64,000 nt of DNA, from NCBI GenBank assembly GCA_016801845.1, contig CM028906.1, forward strand, positions 7,440,501 to 7,504,500, in the 5' to 3' direction. The position numbers and the translations under genes are program-made. The notes under the pieces are model-generated. The model saw nothing but the letters and a program-made list of their open reading frames with translations. It ran no database searches and was not told where the DNA came from. The number at the start of each line of letters is the position of its first letter. Position 1 is the stretch's first letter. Source of the stretch: Polydactylus sextarius (Eukaryota > Chordata > Actinopteri > Polynemidae). Of the stretch, positions 14,001-26,690 are shown in pieces.

Positions 14001-15761
14001 GGCTTAAGACTGAATGCTGGCCCAGGCCTGTGCAAGCTGTGATATGCACACTCGTGGAAATCAAGAATGTGGGAGTGCCCTGCACAGGGCTCAATTTTCA
14101 TCTGACACACTGCATGCTATTAAATCTAAATTGTCCACACATGCAAGATTTTGTGGACACGAGCAAAAGTGTAACGCTTTTATTTGTTTCTTTCTGAAAT
14201 TCACAAAAACAACACAGACTTAAGAATAGCTGTTCTGATTTCACTGTTCAGTTTTGATTTAAACTGTTACCGAAAGATGATTCAAGTTCACTGTCATTTT
14301 GTGTAAGTGTAGAGCAGTTGAATTCTTTCACACTGAGGTCGACTACCTTCACTTAGTACTGGAACTAATGATTGTTTTCATTATTGGTCTGCTCATTCGT
14401 CTCTCAATCGATTATTTTAGATTGCCAGGTACAAGTTAAAATTTGTTTTATATCTAACTACAGCCCAAGGAAACTTATTCAAATCTCTGTGACCAACAGT
14501 GCACAATCATCTACGGCAAAACAAATATGATCAAAACTATTTCAACATCTGGAGAAAGCAAGTGTTTGGTAGTTTAACTTGGAAAATGGTTTAACCCATT
14601 AATAAACAGTCATTAAAGTGATTGCAGATCCACTAATCGTTTCAGCTGTGGCCTCATTGACAGACTGAGTGCAGGTGTACTTTCAATCTGTGAAATGCAG
14701 TTCACATATTCAGGCTCTTACCTGTCACAGACATTCCCAAGTTACTCAAGGAATCGAGTCCTTAAAACTATGAGTATTAATCACTCGTATTAGTTATAAA
14801 CAATAAAAGAAAATATTTTAATAAAATTCTCATGGTGTGAATAAAATATGATCAATGAAATACGTCTATAAAAATCAGATGTACACAATATTAATTTCTA
14901 CTGATATAATTGATTAAATTAGCAGAAAATGTTAGAAAATAAATTCAGTGATAATGATCATTATCTATAGCGGCTACAGCAGCACTGACATGCCTTACAC
15001 CGCTACAAAGACTTGAACTTTTGTTTATAAATGTATAACTATCAACAATCTGATCTCTCTTTGTAGTCACAGTTATACCTGGCATTACAGCAGGAACAAT
15101 TAAGACTTTAATATCGTCAATTACATCACTTTTTATTCTAAGACCTGCAGAAACCATGACTGACGCACTGAAAAGAAATAAAGGAGACCAGCTCCATAGA
15201 CTCGCCTACGCACCAACACTACACAGCTAGAAAGCGTCCCAGATTAAGGCCAAGTTATATAACTTGGACTCCATTTGTGCTTTTGCATTGCATGTACTCT
15301 GCTGGCTGGTCCATGCACAAACTATACGAGACACGTTTTTTTCAACAAAATGGCATCGGTTAAATATAATTTTAGATCACAGGAAAGTTGTTTCAGTGAA
15401 CCACTTCACTTTGAGTTGACCGCACATTTGATGACATGATGGTAAAGAGGGTTAAGCTTGCTTTTTTTCTAATGAACAAGTGTTAGCCGGATAAGCTAAC
15501 CGCGTTAGTTACTGTGCAGGCTGATTAACGTAAAGGAAATTATTTGAAATATTGACGCGATAAAAGGAAGTGGAAGTGTAAAACCTGCGAAAACAAAAAT
15601 GATGCCAACCATGTGTGAGGTGAACACGCTACAGTTAGCTAACAGACGGATGTAGTTTATTATTAATGTAACGAGGGATGTGGTTGATTTAAAAAGAAAC
15701 AAGAGGCTGAGCTCTGTGACGGACGGGATGCTGCCTCACGGTCAACATCAACTCTCCCTAC

Positions 15762-15964
15762 CTCGGTATGGTGATGCATTTGGTGTTGATATTCTGGGTG
15801 GTGATGGCTTTCTCCAGTTCGTCCAGTTGTCCCGTCTTCTTCAGCTTCTTCACCAGACTTTTCACGGCTTTTTCACACCATTTCTCCTCCTGGCCGTTTT
15901 GCTCTCCTTTCTTCCAGCCCAGAAGTCTTTTGACAATGGGGGGAGTGAAAGGCAAAATTGACAT
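15762..15964 (-). CDS. smad3: smad3 coding exon 1 (start of MH1 domain)
   Basis: First coding exon of the receptor-regulated Smad Smad3, which is phosphorylated by TGF-beta/activin receptors, joins Smad4 and binds GTCT/AGAC DNA through its MH1 domain. It encodes residues 1-67 plus two bases of codon 68. The peptide starts [19 protein letters not shown] and continues through [18 protein letters not shown] to ITIPR. It differs from human SMAD3 by the loss of one Ser after Met1 and a Val-to-Ile change near the end. It lacks the glycine-rich insert after GWKK that marks Smad2, so this is Smad3. The exon ends CCGAG|GTAGGG in phase 2, as the human exon does. The ATG has a good context (A at -3). 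The remaining exons lie beyond the left edge, so the gene is incomplete here. Which duplicate (smad3a or smad3b) is unresolved. Confidence 0.97.
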
Positions 15965-16285
15965 CTTGAGTTGAGTCTAAGTCCTTCCAGTGTCGAAAAG
16001 TCCGTCGGGTTTTGGATGAAAGAGGAGGGAGGGGGAAATGAAAACACGGAGGACAGCTGGTCTTCAAACGGTCCAAACAGTGGGGAAGAAAGCGTTGCTT
16101 TTCTCTCAAAATACAGGTTGTTGTTGTTGTTTGTTAAAAGCCACACGGAAGCATCTCGGAGTTAAAGCCTCCGGTTTTAGCGCACTCGCTCAGTCTGGGC
16201 TCGAGGTCAGCGGCGGACTGCGCACCGGCAGTCTGTTGCGCTGTGGATTTTAGTGCCACCCGCCAAGAAAACTAGTCCCGTCTGC
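15965..16285 (-). other. smad3: smad3 5' UTR (inferred)
   Basis: Sequence between the smad3 ATG and the start site predicted from the TATA-like box. It is GC-richer than its surroundings and holds two GTCT Smad boxes near 16190 and 16230, and TTGGCGGG on the minus strand near 16256-16264. Open frames crossing it on both strands look like chance. The upstream limit is not certain. Confidence 0.4.
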
Positions 16286-16304
16286 ACTTCTACAACCCGA
16301 AGTG

Positions 16305-16314
16305 CTTTTATATA
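16305..16314 (-). promoter_or_regulatory. smad3: TATA-like box, smad3 promoter candidate
   Basis: The minus strand reads TATATAAAAG, a near-ideal TATA box, about 345 bp upstream of the smad3 ATG, next to an A-rich tract. It predicts a start near 16280. A caution is that the tract is AT-rich and such matches can occur by chance. Confidence 0.4.
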
Positions 16315-16482
16315 TTAATAAAAAAAAAAAAACACGCATACACACACTTCTCAAGTTACACTTACACAACGCCTTTAACACCACATATAGTTCAAACAAT
16401 GAAGTGAAAGTACTTTGCTAAAGAGTTTTTCTCCGGATGCTCTAACCTTCAAGTTTTGTTAAGTTCATCCGCGCCGACTGAA

Positions 16483-16562
16483 GTCTGCATCAAATGCTAA
16501 TGCGCGAGCTGCTGCTGAGAGTCTCCATTCAAGCCCACAGCAGACCTGTGAATGGCCAGTCT
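16483..16562 (-). promoter_or_regulatory. smad3: Cluster of four Smad boxes upstream of smad3
   Basis: GTCT or AGAC occurs at 16483-16486, 16521-16524, 16542-16545 and 16559-16562. Random sequence would give fewer than one in 80 bp. The block is more complex and GC-richer than its neighbours and lies about 0.5-0.6 kb upstream of the smad3 ATG. A role in feedback control is an inference. Confidence 0.3.
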
Positions 16563-19185
16563 GAGCAGCTGGACTCATGTGCAGCGCTGATGTTGCACAA
16601 TCCCTGCCTTTTCCCTGCTATTGCTGATAAAAAAAAAAAAAAAAACTGCATGTGACTGTGCCTAAATAGGTTGTCACAGTCACACACAGATCTTTGGAGT
16701 TATGTAACACTGAGCAAAACAGTTTATTGCATGTGAGTGGACTTACAAAGGTCGACGAAATTGAGTCATTGTTTGATTTATTACATATGATATATACTTA
16801 GCTGTGGGCCCCAAGTGGGCCCCAGATTTTCATGGGTAATTAGTTTATTCAACATATCAAATGGCTGTACATCATTTTATTCATTCAGATTTTTTTTTCA
16901 GTGGGAAAGTGGAATACAAACCACACACTTCTTTTTCAGCACCACATTTTTGCCATCCATTGTCAAAATTTGATTTGCATTTATTGTATACTACTTTTAA
17001 CGTCGAGCTAAAATAAAAATTATTTTTCAAATCATTAAAACTCAGAAAACTTGTGCCTATTTCCTGCATAGGCACTCAGCTTGGGATCTTCATCTTTGGG
17101 AAACTATGAAGCTGCCATCCACTGTATAAAAGTACATTTCCACAAGCAAAGATTTTTTTATTTATTCTTTGTGAATCGTCTTGAAAAATCCCCAAATGAA
17201 ATCACCCATCTGTTTTAGTTTATCTGTGTGACATAATTATAGTCCAAAGACAGCCATGATGTTCTTACCTCCTTATTTCCCTCCACAGGGTAATAAAATT
17301 TAGTTTTTTGCAACTTTTAGGGAGGAAAATACACTCATTTTTTCTTTTCCATTTTATTTTTGGAAATCCACATATTCTTAATTATGTGACTGGCAGTCAC
17401 GTAACTTCTGCTGCATGAGAATATGTTCATTCCTTCTAGCGATTGTTGTACAAAGACGTATGCAGTTTGACACTCAGCACCTCTAACACAAGACTTTTCA
17501 GTAATTGCTAGGTTGTTTGTCTCCACAAGGGTAAATAACTTAGGACCTGCTGTAAGATGGAAGGCGATAGAAGTCACGCACACATGCACAGGCCAAGCCA
17601 AAGACTTGCCTCAGCTTGTAAGAAGCACAAACATACTACGCCTACTCAACAAGGTGGCAGTTTGGTTTTGAGCATGGCTAAGGCCCTAAAACCGCAACTA
17701 GAACCTCATATACGTGCACACTGGCTCATATGCATACAGACGTACACCCCCCTCCCTCATACACACACAGACACACGCACAGAGTCAAGGAGTCAAAGTG
17801 CCAGATACAATAGAGTGTATAGCACAGCTGAGCTCACCACAGAGAGAGTGATAGTCGAACAGTTCTGGGTGTGAGGCTGCCTTTGTTCTTCGAGCTTCAA
17901 AAGAAAGGACTTTATTGCGTTCAAGAGCAGTTTCCAAACTTGGGTGCCTTATTTGCACACATTTGAAAGAGTTGTAAAAAAGTGGTGAATGCGCTGTACA
18001 AAGAGGCTGGTGCACTTGCTGGGCATCCATTTGCAAATTCCACTTTTTAAAGTGTGTAATACACTTGACATAAAGGTATCACGCCAGCCGAGACGAAGCA
18101 GAGAGACTTGCATAGTTCTGGGCCCCTTAAAAAGCTGCAGATGTCCCTGGAAATTATCCATTTAGTTCATCGACTGAACCCAACTGTGTGATTAAGTGAA
18201 ATTGAGGGAGTTGTCTGAGCCAAAGTCAGCTTTCTCATCTCTATATCTTTTGTTTTTAAGAGCAAACCTTTAATCACTGCCTCCATTGACAGTTCACTGT
18301 TGTACAAGAATAGTAGCATTGACCTGTGGTTACCATTTTGGTATGTGTGTATGGGCACACTGACATGTGTCCAGCCTGCCCCCCCTTCACTGTGGACAGT
18401 GTGTGGTTTGTGCTAAAAATACAGCTGGCTTTAGGCTCAGCAAGACACCTTTCCTTTTATCTATTTTAGTTTCACAGCAATGTATATTTTTCTATCTGCT
18501 AAATGCATGTCAAGGTTCTTTCTTCACACTTTCAGTCTTTAAAATGTGGATTCTTCCTGTGCAGTAATGTGTGTAAAGAGTGTGTAAAGAACTTATAATA
18601 CAACAGTTCTTCATTAATTAAATTAAGTAATTATAAAACATATGTATGTGTGTTTTTTTTAAACCAGATCTATCACAAACATTTACTTTAAACTAATGGT
18701 GTAACTCAGTGACAAGGTTTTATAGGAGGTGGTTTTCAGACTAATAGCTATCACCAGCTCCATGTCTGTGGTAACAATCAAGTCTACAGCTGTAAAACAC
18801 AACACTTTCTCCCTCTCTGGTGTGTTGGCAGGTTGGAGGAGAAGGCTGGAGGAGCGTGCAGCCATGTGTCACATGCTGAGGCCCTGCGGCCCTCTTGGCA
18901 CCTGTTTACGCCCCCGGGGACACGACCGGCCAAGACAGCTGGTTTGTTTTGGAGAAGTGTAGGGCGAGACAGGGCGGATATGGGGGTGCAGGATGGGGGG
19001 ATGGGATTACAGATGGGCCGCAGTAGACGGGGGGTAGGACAGGGTGTATGGTGGGGTGGGGGGAGACTGTGAGAAGAATTACTGAGCACAAAAGGCACGT
19101 CAGCAACATTGAATGGGCAGTGACCACGTGCAATCCGATGGATGATAATGACATTGTGTTGGCTGCAACCTCAGGGGACTTGATC

Positions 19186-19189
<4 letters not shown>

Positions 19190-19241
<52 letters not shown>
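19190..19241. repeat. GT microsatellite, about 26 units
   Basis: One of the longest perfect dinucleotide runs in the window, about 3.2 kb upstream of the smad3 ATG. A shorter GT run follows at 19446-19467. Confidence 0.97.
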
Positions 19242-19248
<7 letters not shown>

Positions 19249-20418
19249 GTTATGGGTGTGTGATATCAGCTGGCATCCCAAAGGACAATCAGCAGAAGAG
19301 AGGAACAGAAACCATAGGTCTGTGGATAGATGTGATAAGAGTACAGCTGACCAATGTTTGGTCAACTTAATTAAAATAACACAGAAGATCATAAGATTTT
19401 CTAAATTATCTAAATTATGCATTCATAAATTTTACAAATTATGAATGTGTGTGTGTGTGTGTGTGTAGATATATAGATTATATACAAACTGTTTCCTTTG
19501 TGTTTTGCACATTACCTCATTTGCAGATAGTCAGTGAAAACACACACTATTCAGTGTCTTTGAAAAGTTAGATGAGATTCATTCAGATTCAGATTTTATT
19601 CTAAATCTCAGTCAATCAAAAAAAGAAAAAAAAAACTTCCCTTTGTTCAAAAGTCTTTGATTTACTTAAAAAAAGCACTTTGGTAAAAGTTTTTTTTGGG
19701 GCTGCGTAATGACTACTTCCACATTTGTTATGTATTATGCAGTAAAATGATTCCCTTTAGATTTACTGCTGAAAGTGGAGATCATTTTATCGACTTTAAA
19801 ATGCTGTTTGGTAGTTTTTTCTTCAACAATGCAGCATTTAATATAATATGTATGATATGATAAAATGTTATTTTGTGTAGGTAATCTAGTAAGTAACCAG
19901 GAACAAATCTAGAAATCTAGTGGAATAAAAAACTTGTAAATGTGGCACACTAGAAGTATTAAGTACAAAGACTTGGAAGCAGTCAAGTTATAAAGACAGA
20001 TACCGTGGAACCATACTCAAGTACAGCCTCACCACTGCTTTTACTAAATATGAAATTAATATCAAAAAAATTAAAAAGTTTGTGACTCCTGAGCCAAAGA
20101 TGGGTCATAAGTGTCCAGATGTGTGTGTCTCAACAACATATTGCACGTAATGACATCAGTATTTTATGTATAGAACCCATGTGATCGTTTCTAACCTCTG
20201 TCAGATACAAAGTGTATTGTTTCAGGTCTGTTTGGGAGTGTTGCGCTCCAGGCAGACAGTACCGAGAACCTTATAAAAGTGTTTTCACCAATCTCCTTGG
20301 CAATAACATGATACTGTGTTTTCTCTCTGAGAAAGTCATCAATCGCTCAACAACCCCTGACAGCTCCTCTTATGACTGGTAGAGCACATGTTGTACCGGA
20401 GGCTCAACACCGTAACTG

Positions 20419-20419
<1 letters not shown>

Positions 20420-20454
<35 letters not shown>
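20420..20454. repeat. CA microsatellite
   Basis: Uninterrupted CA run in the intergenic region. Confidence 0.97.
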
Positions 20455-20457
<3 letters not shown>

Positions 20458-22900
20458 TCCACATGCAGCTGGCCCCTCCTTTCTTGTTTCAGTACTCTAT
20501 AAATGACACCTTGCTTTCCCTTCTGTCTCTCTTTCACTTTTGTATACACTGTTAGAAAACTTTTTTTTCTCCACATCTATGCTCAAAGTTTACTTCTGTA
20601 AATTTGTATTCATATGTGACCATTGTTTCTTCCCAACACTTAACCCACTTGAGCAGAGGTAACATTCTCGGTTCATGAGTCCTCAGTGTAAAAACCTTTT
20701 GAAACTTCAGGCTGTTGCACAAGTCACTGTGCTATGAATAACAGGAAGGCAGCTATTTTTTTTCTCTCAATTTAATTGCCTGTCACTCAGCAAAATCCTC
20801 AGTTGCAGTTTGCGTAAATACAAACCACATATGAAGACAGGATTTGTAAACATACCATATATGTTAAGCTTTGCATATTAACCTTTTCTTCTTTGTTATG
20901 AACACAGTTTAATTGGGTGAGTGGGGGAGCACAGTTTGCTCACGTACCGTATCTGTCACATATATTAATACTGTTGTTACTCTTAACACTGTCAATTCAA
21001 TTCAATTCAATTTATTTTATTTCATGTCAGAAAACATCAAAATCTTGGATATTGTTGCTGTCAAGTGTTAGTCTTATTGACATCTTGAGCATTTAAGTTT
21101 TGATGGTTGGATTTCATTACCAGTCTTTGCACACTGGGAGGAATAAAGCATCCAAAGAGCGTTTAAGTTCACAGTTACTTACTTAAGATGTGATCTCTGT
21201 TACGTGTTGCACACCAACGTGTTCATCCTTTCATCTGCAGAAGTTTGTGCTGACTTGCTCACATTTCTGTTTAAACGTGAATATCTGTGAAGCCACAATG
21301 GATTCAAAGATGTTTACCAAGACCCCACAGAAACTGCTGTGCACCTCTGCTTCAAAAGGCCCCAACACCTTAGGCCGCGGGGCCTGTGTCCTGTTGGTCT
21401 GTTCAGTAATAATCCATACCTTTGTCTATGTGTGTGTGTGTGTGTGTGTGTTTTAAGAGTTGAATTTCAAAATGCAGCAAAAACACAACAGAAACAATGA
21501 CCATTAATAACCTCTTCAATTATAGTTGCTTTAGGTTTATTTTCCACTGACATACAGTCTCCAACTCATTTGTTGGCCTAAAGGTTGACAAATTCAAATG
21601 AAATACTACTATGTGTTGTTTTTTTCTATTGCTGACTCCCCCGAGGCTTGTTGAAATCCAAAACAACACCAAAAACAAGGGCATAACCTTAGTGTCCTCG
21701 GTGCTAGTTCAGGCTCATTTCTGTCACAGTAACAGGAGTACATTTCTGTTTTGTTTTTGAGGAAGGGTTGAGAGGATGAACCCCCTCCTCCTGCCAGTGC
21801 TGCAGCCCTCAGGGGGAAATGGGTCAGTGTGAGTGTCATGTAGTAACAGTAACAGACTGGTACAGCAGAGTCATATGTTTGTTGCTCATCGGCACGGTGT
21901 GACTCTGCTGATGCGACTTCTCCCTGGTACCGTGTGAACACACAAGAGTTGATCAAACACAAACACGACTCATAACACTGATACATTTCATTTATTTCCT
22001 TATATAGTCACAGTGACCATCATCTATGTAGCTATGGTGAAAATCCTTACCTCAAGTTTATCTACACTTGAGCTGTGACTCATTTTAAGAAAACAGTCCC
22101 AGCAACAATACGGTTTTCCTACTCTGACTGAATGTAAAATACAAACTTGTCCTGCAGGCACCACTCACTGTCATGACTTACCTCTGAGTCATGAGTCACT
22201 ATAAATGGCTGTTGGTCAATCCCTGTGAGAGCAAATTTCCTGTTGTTAGCATGCCTGCATAATCTCATTGATAGCAGACAGGATATTGAGTTGAGGTCAT
22301 TCAGTTTCAGATGGTGCACTAAGGCAAGTAGCTCGGAGCACTGAGCCACATATGAGCCTGTCATTTGGTATCATTTAACAACACATGCTCTATCAAAGTA
22401 TTCGTATTAAATTGGTTTGGGATGTTGATTCTGCTGAAGTTATAAATCGTCTGAGCAACCCAAAATATTTCTGTTGTGTTCTGCCAATGAAATCCTTCTT
22501 ACAAATGACTCAGCAGCTCATTTACCAATGAGTCTGGTTCAGTTTACATAGATTTTATTAAAGAGAAAGACAGTCAGTGGTAGCTTTCTCTTTGCAGTTT
22601 TTCATCATGCTAACACTGATAGGAGAAGGAGGCTCTTTATCACAAGACTGACCCTCAGCACAACGACCATAATCACCATCACTTGAATGTGTCTTATTGG
22701 AACCGATGAAAGGAAGTTCAGTCTTTTATTTTGATGTTAGATAGAAAAAGTAAATCAGTAGCGACACTTAATGAGTAAATACAACGCAATAAGGATAAAA
22801 GTAATGACTGAAATAAAATTAAAAAAAACCCTGTTATAGCTGATGTAGAATAATTAAGCATAGAGAGAATGGGTAACTATTTTTATTATTCAGATATGAT

Positions 22901-22975
22901 ATGATACATGATGTGTTATGTTTCAACAGAGTCTGATACATGATGATGTCATCACCTGGATTTCCTGTCAAACAC

Positions 22976-23020
<45 letters not shown>

Positions 23021-23106
23021 TAAACACATCGTGTTTGACAGGAAATCCAGGTGATGAACGTCATCATGTATCAGACTCTGTTGAAACATAACACATCATG
23101 TATCAT
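22901..23106. repeat. Large near-perfect inverted repeat with AT-repeat loop
   Basis: The left arm 22901-22980 is the reverse complement of the right arm 23026-23106 over about 80 bp. I see only a short mismatch/indel, at the GATGATGTCATC versus GATGACGTTCATC position. The loop (22981-23025) is almost entirely AT dinucleotide. The arms begin ATGATACATGATG. It would fold into a long hairpin as RNA or extrude as a cruciform. There is no coding capacity and no known family that I can name. Confidence 0.93.
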
Positions 23107-23519
23107 TATTGGTTTATTATTATCAACATTATTGGTTCTTCTAATGAAATCCAGAAAAGGTGCCCTGATCATACGTCAAGTCTTTTTGCAGCCTCATCAT
23201 TTTCTCACATTCAGTCTTTTTTAGCCTGATGTTCCCAGATGTGAAGATGTATCAAAATCTTCCTCCTTTCTGCTCCTCTACACCTAATTACACTAAATCA
23301 AACTGAATGACTCTGTTTTCCAACTCTTTTTCAACTCAAAATAAAAATGAAATTAAAACAAAGACATATATACGTGTGAAGAAAATATTATAATTTATTT
23401 TCACATCAGAGTCTTAGTCAACACATGCTTCATTATTACAACGTAAATAAAGGATATCTGGTTTCCTATATTGACTGTGAACGTGTGTCTTTTTTAAGGA
23501 CTAGAAAAAAAGGTAAATT

Positions 23520-23533
23520 GCGCCACCCAGTGG
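23520..23533 (-). promoter_or_regulatory. CTCF-like core motif
   Basis: The minus strand reads CCACTGGGTGGCGC, within the CTCF core consensus. It lies between smad6 and smad3, 400 bp from the large hairpin, and may be part of a dispersed repeat. Confidence 0.3.
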
Positions 23534-23950
23534 TAAGAGCTGCTTCATTATGAGCATTTGCACATCCATTTTTATTTCTCATTTCCTGTGGCTGAGGGAG
23601 AGACAGTCTCTATACAGAATAAAATTAAGATTTTTATCAACTACCATCTTTTTCTGATTTTTCTGGAAATTAACTGCCCTGATGACTTCTGACTGTAACA
23701 GATTACATGCTGTGGTAAATGATCAAGTCCTAAATCATCTTACTATTTGGGATTCGTTTGATTTCCACAGCACATAAGACCCAAAATACGAATCCGAGCA
23801 TTAAAGGGGATTTGATTGAGTAAAATTCATTTTTGAGCCATAATTGCACATTATATCCTGCATACCAGTCTTCCATTTGCATTTTTATGACAACAAAACC
23901 CCTCAGTCTCAGATAACATATGCATAGAAGATCAAGCATTTGGTCACAGA

Positions 23951-24150
23951 CCATTGCTTTTCTTTGTGGCTGATATAATTTCTCATTCTCCTAAGCCCTA
24001 TTCACACACCCCTTGACAATATGCAAATAATGTCCCTGGGCTACCATTGTATTGCCACACTTGAACAATATGAGTGAGAGGAACAGTATTGTTGCTGGAG
24101 TTGTTATCAAATTCCATGAGCCTTTAAAAAGAGCTGCAGCTGACCATAAT
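23951..24150. promoter_or_regulatory. Possible enhancer with POU and SOX motifs
   Basis: Complex non-repetitive sequence holding ATGCAAAT (POU octamer, near 24021-24028), CCATTGT (SOX core, near 24044-24050), AACAAT-type SOX sites on both strands and CAGCTG-type E-boxes. The combination resembles developmental enhancers, but conservation cannot be judged here. Confidence 0.25.
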
Positions 24151-26534
24151 GTAGAGGCATAAACAAAGAGATCTATGTGATCTGCCTAAAGTTGTTTGGA
24201 AATGAGAGTCCTGTATTATGAGCATCATGGAGATGAGATACTCACATTTGTACAGCTCATTTTGATGCGATCCGCCTTTTTTTAGGTATTGAGATAAAGA
24301 GACAGATTAATACAATTACTAGTGTCACAACATTTGTAACAAGGGACTATTTAAATTTAAACTTCACAGCGTGAAGGTCAGCTGCAGTGGTGTACATAGG
24401 TGAGTAGGAAATGTGTTTGTGTTGCTGTCGCAAGCTACAAAATGTTACAGTGAACCAGGTGTAGAGCCAAGGAGACGGAGGAAGAGGGAGCCAGTGTTTG
24501 GAGCCTTTATGGAGGCCTAACCTGGTGCCACCACATTACACTAATGATCCTTTCCTGCCTGCAGGCACCTGCAAAAGAGGACTGGTTAGACAGAGCAGGC
24601 AGAGGGGGAGGAGTCACAACACCAATAATAACTGGAACAAATCATCTTAGTATGACTAAGTACTAAGACTTAGTATGAAAAGATTAAAGCCAGAGCATCT
24701 TCTTTCAATAAAAACACCGGAGAGTGAAAAAGAGTGGAAAGTTTTTATAATGCAGCTCCTGGTTTGTGATTGGTTAAAATGAAACAGCATTTACCCCATG
24801 ACATCAATTTATTTGTCAGATTTGTCAGTTTTGAATCAGTAAGAGCATCCAGTTGAGCTTTAGAAAACCACTGTGGATCCTGTGGGGACAGGAACCAGCC
24901 TCCTCTAACCCAACACCTGAGGCTGTTTTAGGATTTAGGTTTGACTGTTGAATTTAACACTTAAGACTAAAGGAAATGTAGAGGATGTTATGTAAATGTA
25001 AATAGTGAAAAAAAGTCTTCTGTTTCTCTCTCTTATAAAATCTATGTTTTCATAACCCATTATTCAATTATATTTTGATGTTAAAAAAAAGTGATGCTAA
25101 GCCTTTAAACGAGACCACCCCATGCCCAAAATAAATAAATAAGTAAAGAAAAGAAATCACATGACTTCACACTCACTCCAAAAGATGGCAGCATTAATCT
25201 ACTCCCACTATGCTGACAGTGAATCAGTAAATGACAAGCGTGGAGACATGAGTGGACTGTTTAATAAGAAGAAGATGATAAAAACCAGAGAGGAACAGTT
25301 CAGATGTTTGTAAAATAAATATGTTTTTTTTTGATTATTTATTTATTTATTTCATGGTTTGAGGGTGAAATCTTCACATTAAACATCCCTCTGTGGACAC
25401 TTGAGTAACAAAATAACACAAATGTATTTTCTTTATTTATTTTTTTTATCGAAGCATCACAGTCATATCTTTCTAAAATTATGAGAAAAGCAGGAAGAGA
25501 ATAATTGTTTGCCCTCTAGTGTGTCTCTGCTTCACAAAACTACCTGGTGACTGATTTGCACATGATGTGTTTTGGTTCAGAACAGTTTTATGTATCTGTG
25601 CCTGAAAGGTACACACACCAGATCATTTGATTAAAAATGGGGCCGGACACACTCACTGCCAGTAAATGATATTATTTTGAGATAACACTAGTTATACATG
25701 AATAACTACATATCTGATGCCCTGCAGTGTTTAATTATTGTGACTAATTTTGGCTCAAATATGCTATCAGGGATCAGCACAGGTTAACTCAGTCACAAGA
25801 AAAACAATTAGAAGATACTGAAATTTTTAATGAAATGAGACATCAATCATATTTCTATAAACACCTGGATCTGTTCTTCTGTTGTATCCTGTCTCAATCA
25901 TGCCCCCAAAAGATTTGGGAAGCGTTCCAGGATATCAAATCCAGATCAGGTTTTAATGCAATACAGTGTAGGCCTCCTGCAGCACTGCAGGGCATGTGTT
26001 GACAACTCCTCCAACAATCTTAAGAACATCAGTAGTAGTGGTAATGTTGTCCTCGGGGCTCAGGCTAGTACCTGCAACACTAGCACACTGACAGGTCGAC
26101 ATAGCGTTCTCACCTCCACCTCACTTGATTGACAGCTTCATGCAAACACCCCAAGGATTCTCATTAATGCACTTCTGTTGAATACAGGCAGTGGGACTTT
26201 AATCAGTGATGGAAGATGTGTTAAAAACAGAGAAACTGTCTCTTTGTATTATGTGTGCTTCACTTTGTTTACCACGTTATATACCATTCAGTAACATTTA
26301 CAGCGGAGCATCGTATTCTATATGTTTGTAGTGTCGTCGTCCTGTGGGAAACACTGCTTTGGAGTGGTTTTTAATTTGTTTATTTAACTTGACAAATGTA
26401 ATTTTCTCAATCCATAACATTCAAAATCTTGTTGGTTGGTTGTGAGGTTGCAGGGCTTTCATTAGAAAGAAAACATGAAAACTCAATCTAAAAAAAAGCA
26501 AGTAGTAACAAGAACAGTTGGACGAATGTATTCC

Positions 26535-26606
26535 TGTAAAAAAAAAAGTACAATAGTTTCCCCTGAAATGTGATGGAGTAAAAGTATAAAGTTGTGTGAA
26601 AGTACC

Positions 26607-26644
<38 letters not shown>

Positions 26645-26690
26645 GAATGTGAATACATGTTAGTACAGTTATTCCACCACTGGTTTTGAT
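26535..26690. mobile_element. Interspersed fish repeat split by a T31 tract
   Basis: Contains GGAGTAAAAGTATAAAG and CCACCACTGG, typical pieces of a very common short repeat in teleost genomes, interrupted by 31 T residues at 26611-26641. It is assigned from memory of the repeat, with no search run. Confidence 0.45.

Larger units (their letters stand above)
1..15761 (-). other. smad3: smad3 intron 1 (5' part, runs off the left edge)
   Basis: Everything left of the smad3 exon 1 donor (GTAGGG from 15761). I looked for the second smad3 exon (SLDGRLQVSHRKG in the family) and did not find it, so the intron exceeds 15.7 kb. The sequence is AT-rich with several CA/GT microsatellites. Two complex blocks, at about 10.74-10.92 kb and 13.62-14.11 kb, stand out as possible regulatory sequence. 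Small open frames here are unrelated to any family I know and are likely chance. Confidence 0.85.

Noticed and set aside
15758..15964. Stand-alone 68-residue Smad3 N-terminal protein
   Set aside because: The stop is formed by the intron donor (AG|GTAG); the exon splices on in phase 2.
15873..16146. Minus-strand frames of 78-94 codons overlapping smad3 exon 1 and its 5' UTR
   Set aside because: They are out of frame with Smad3 and show no conserved motif.
17381..17404. Short palindrome with TTAYGTGACT arms
   Set aside because: Ten-base imperfect arms with no supporting context; expected by chance in 64 kb.
21609..21986. Open frame of 125 codons on the minus strand
   Set aside because: No recognisable motif, and no splice sites or neighbouring coding evidence.
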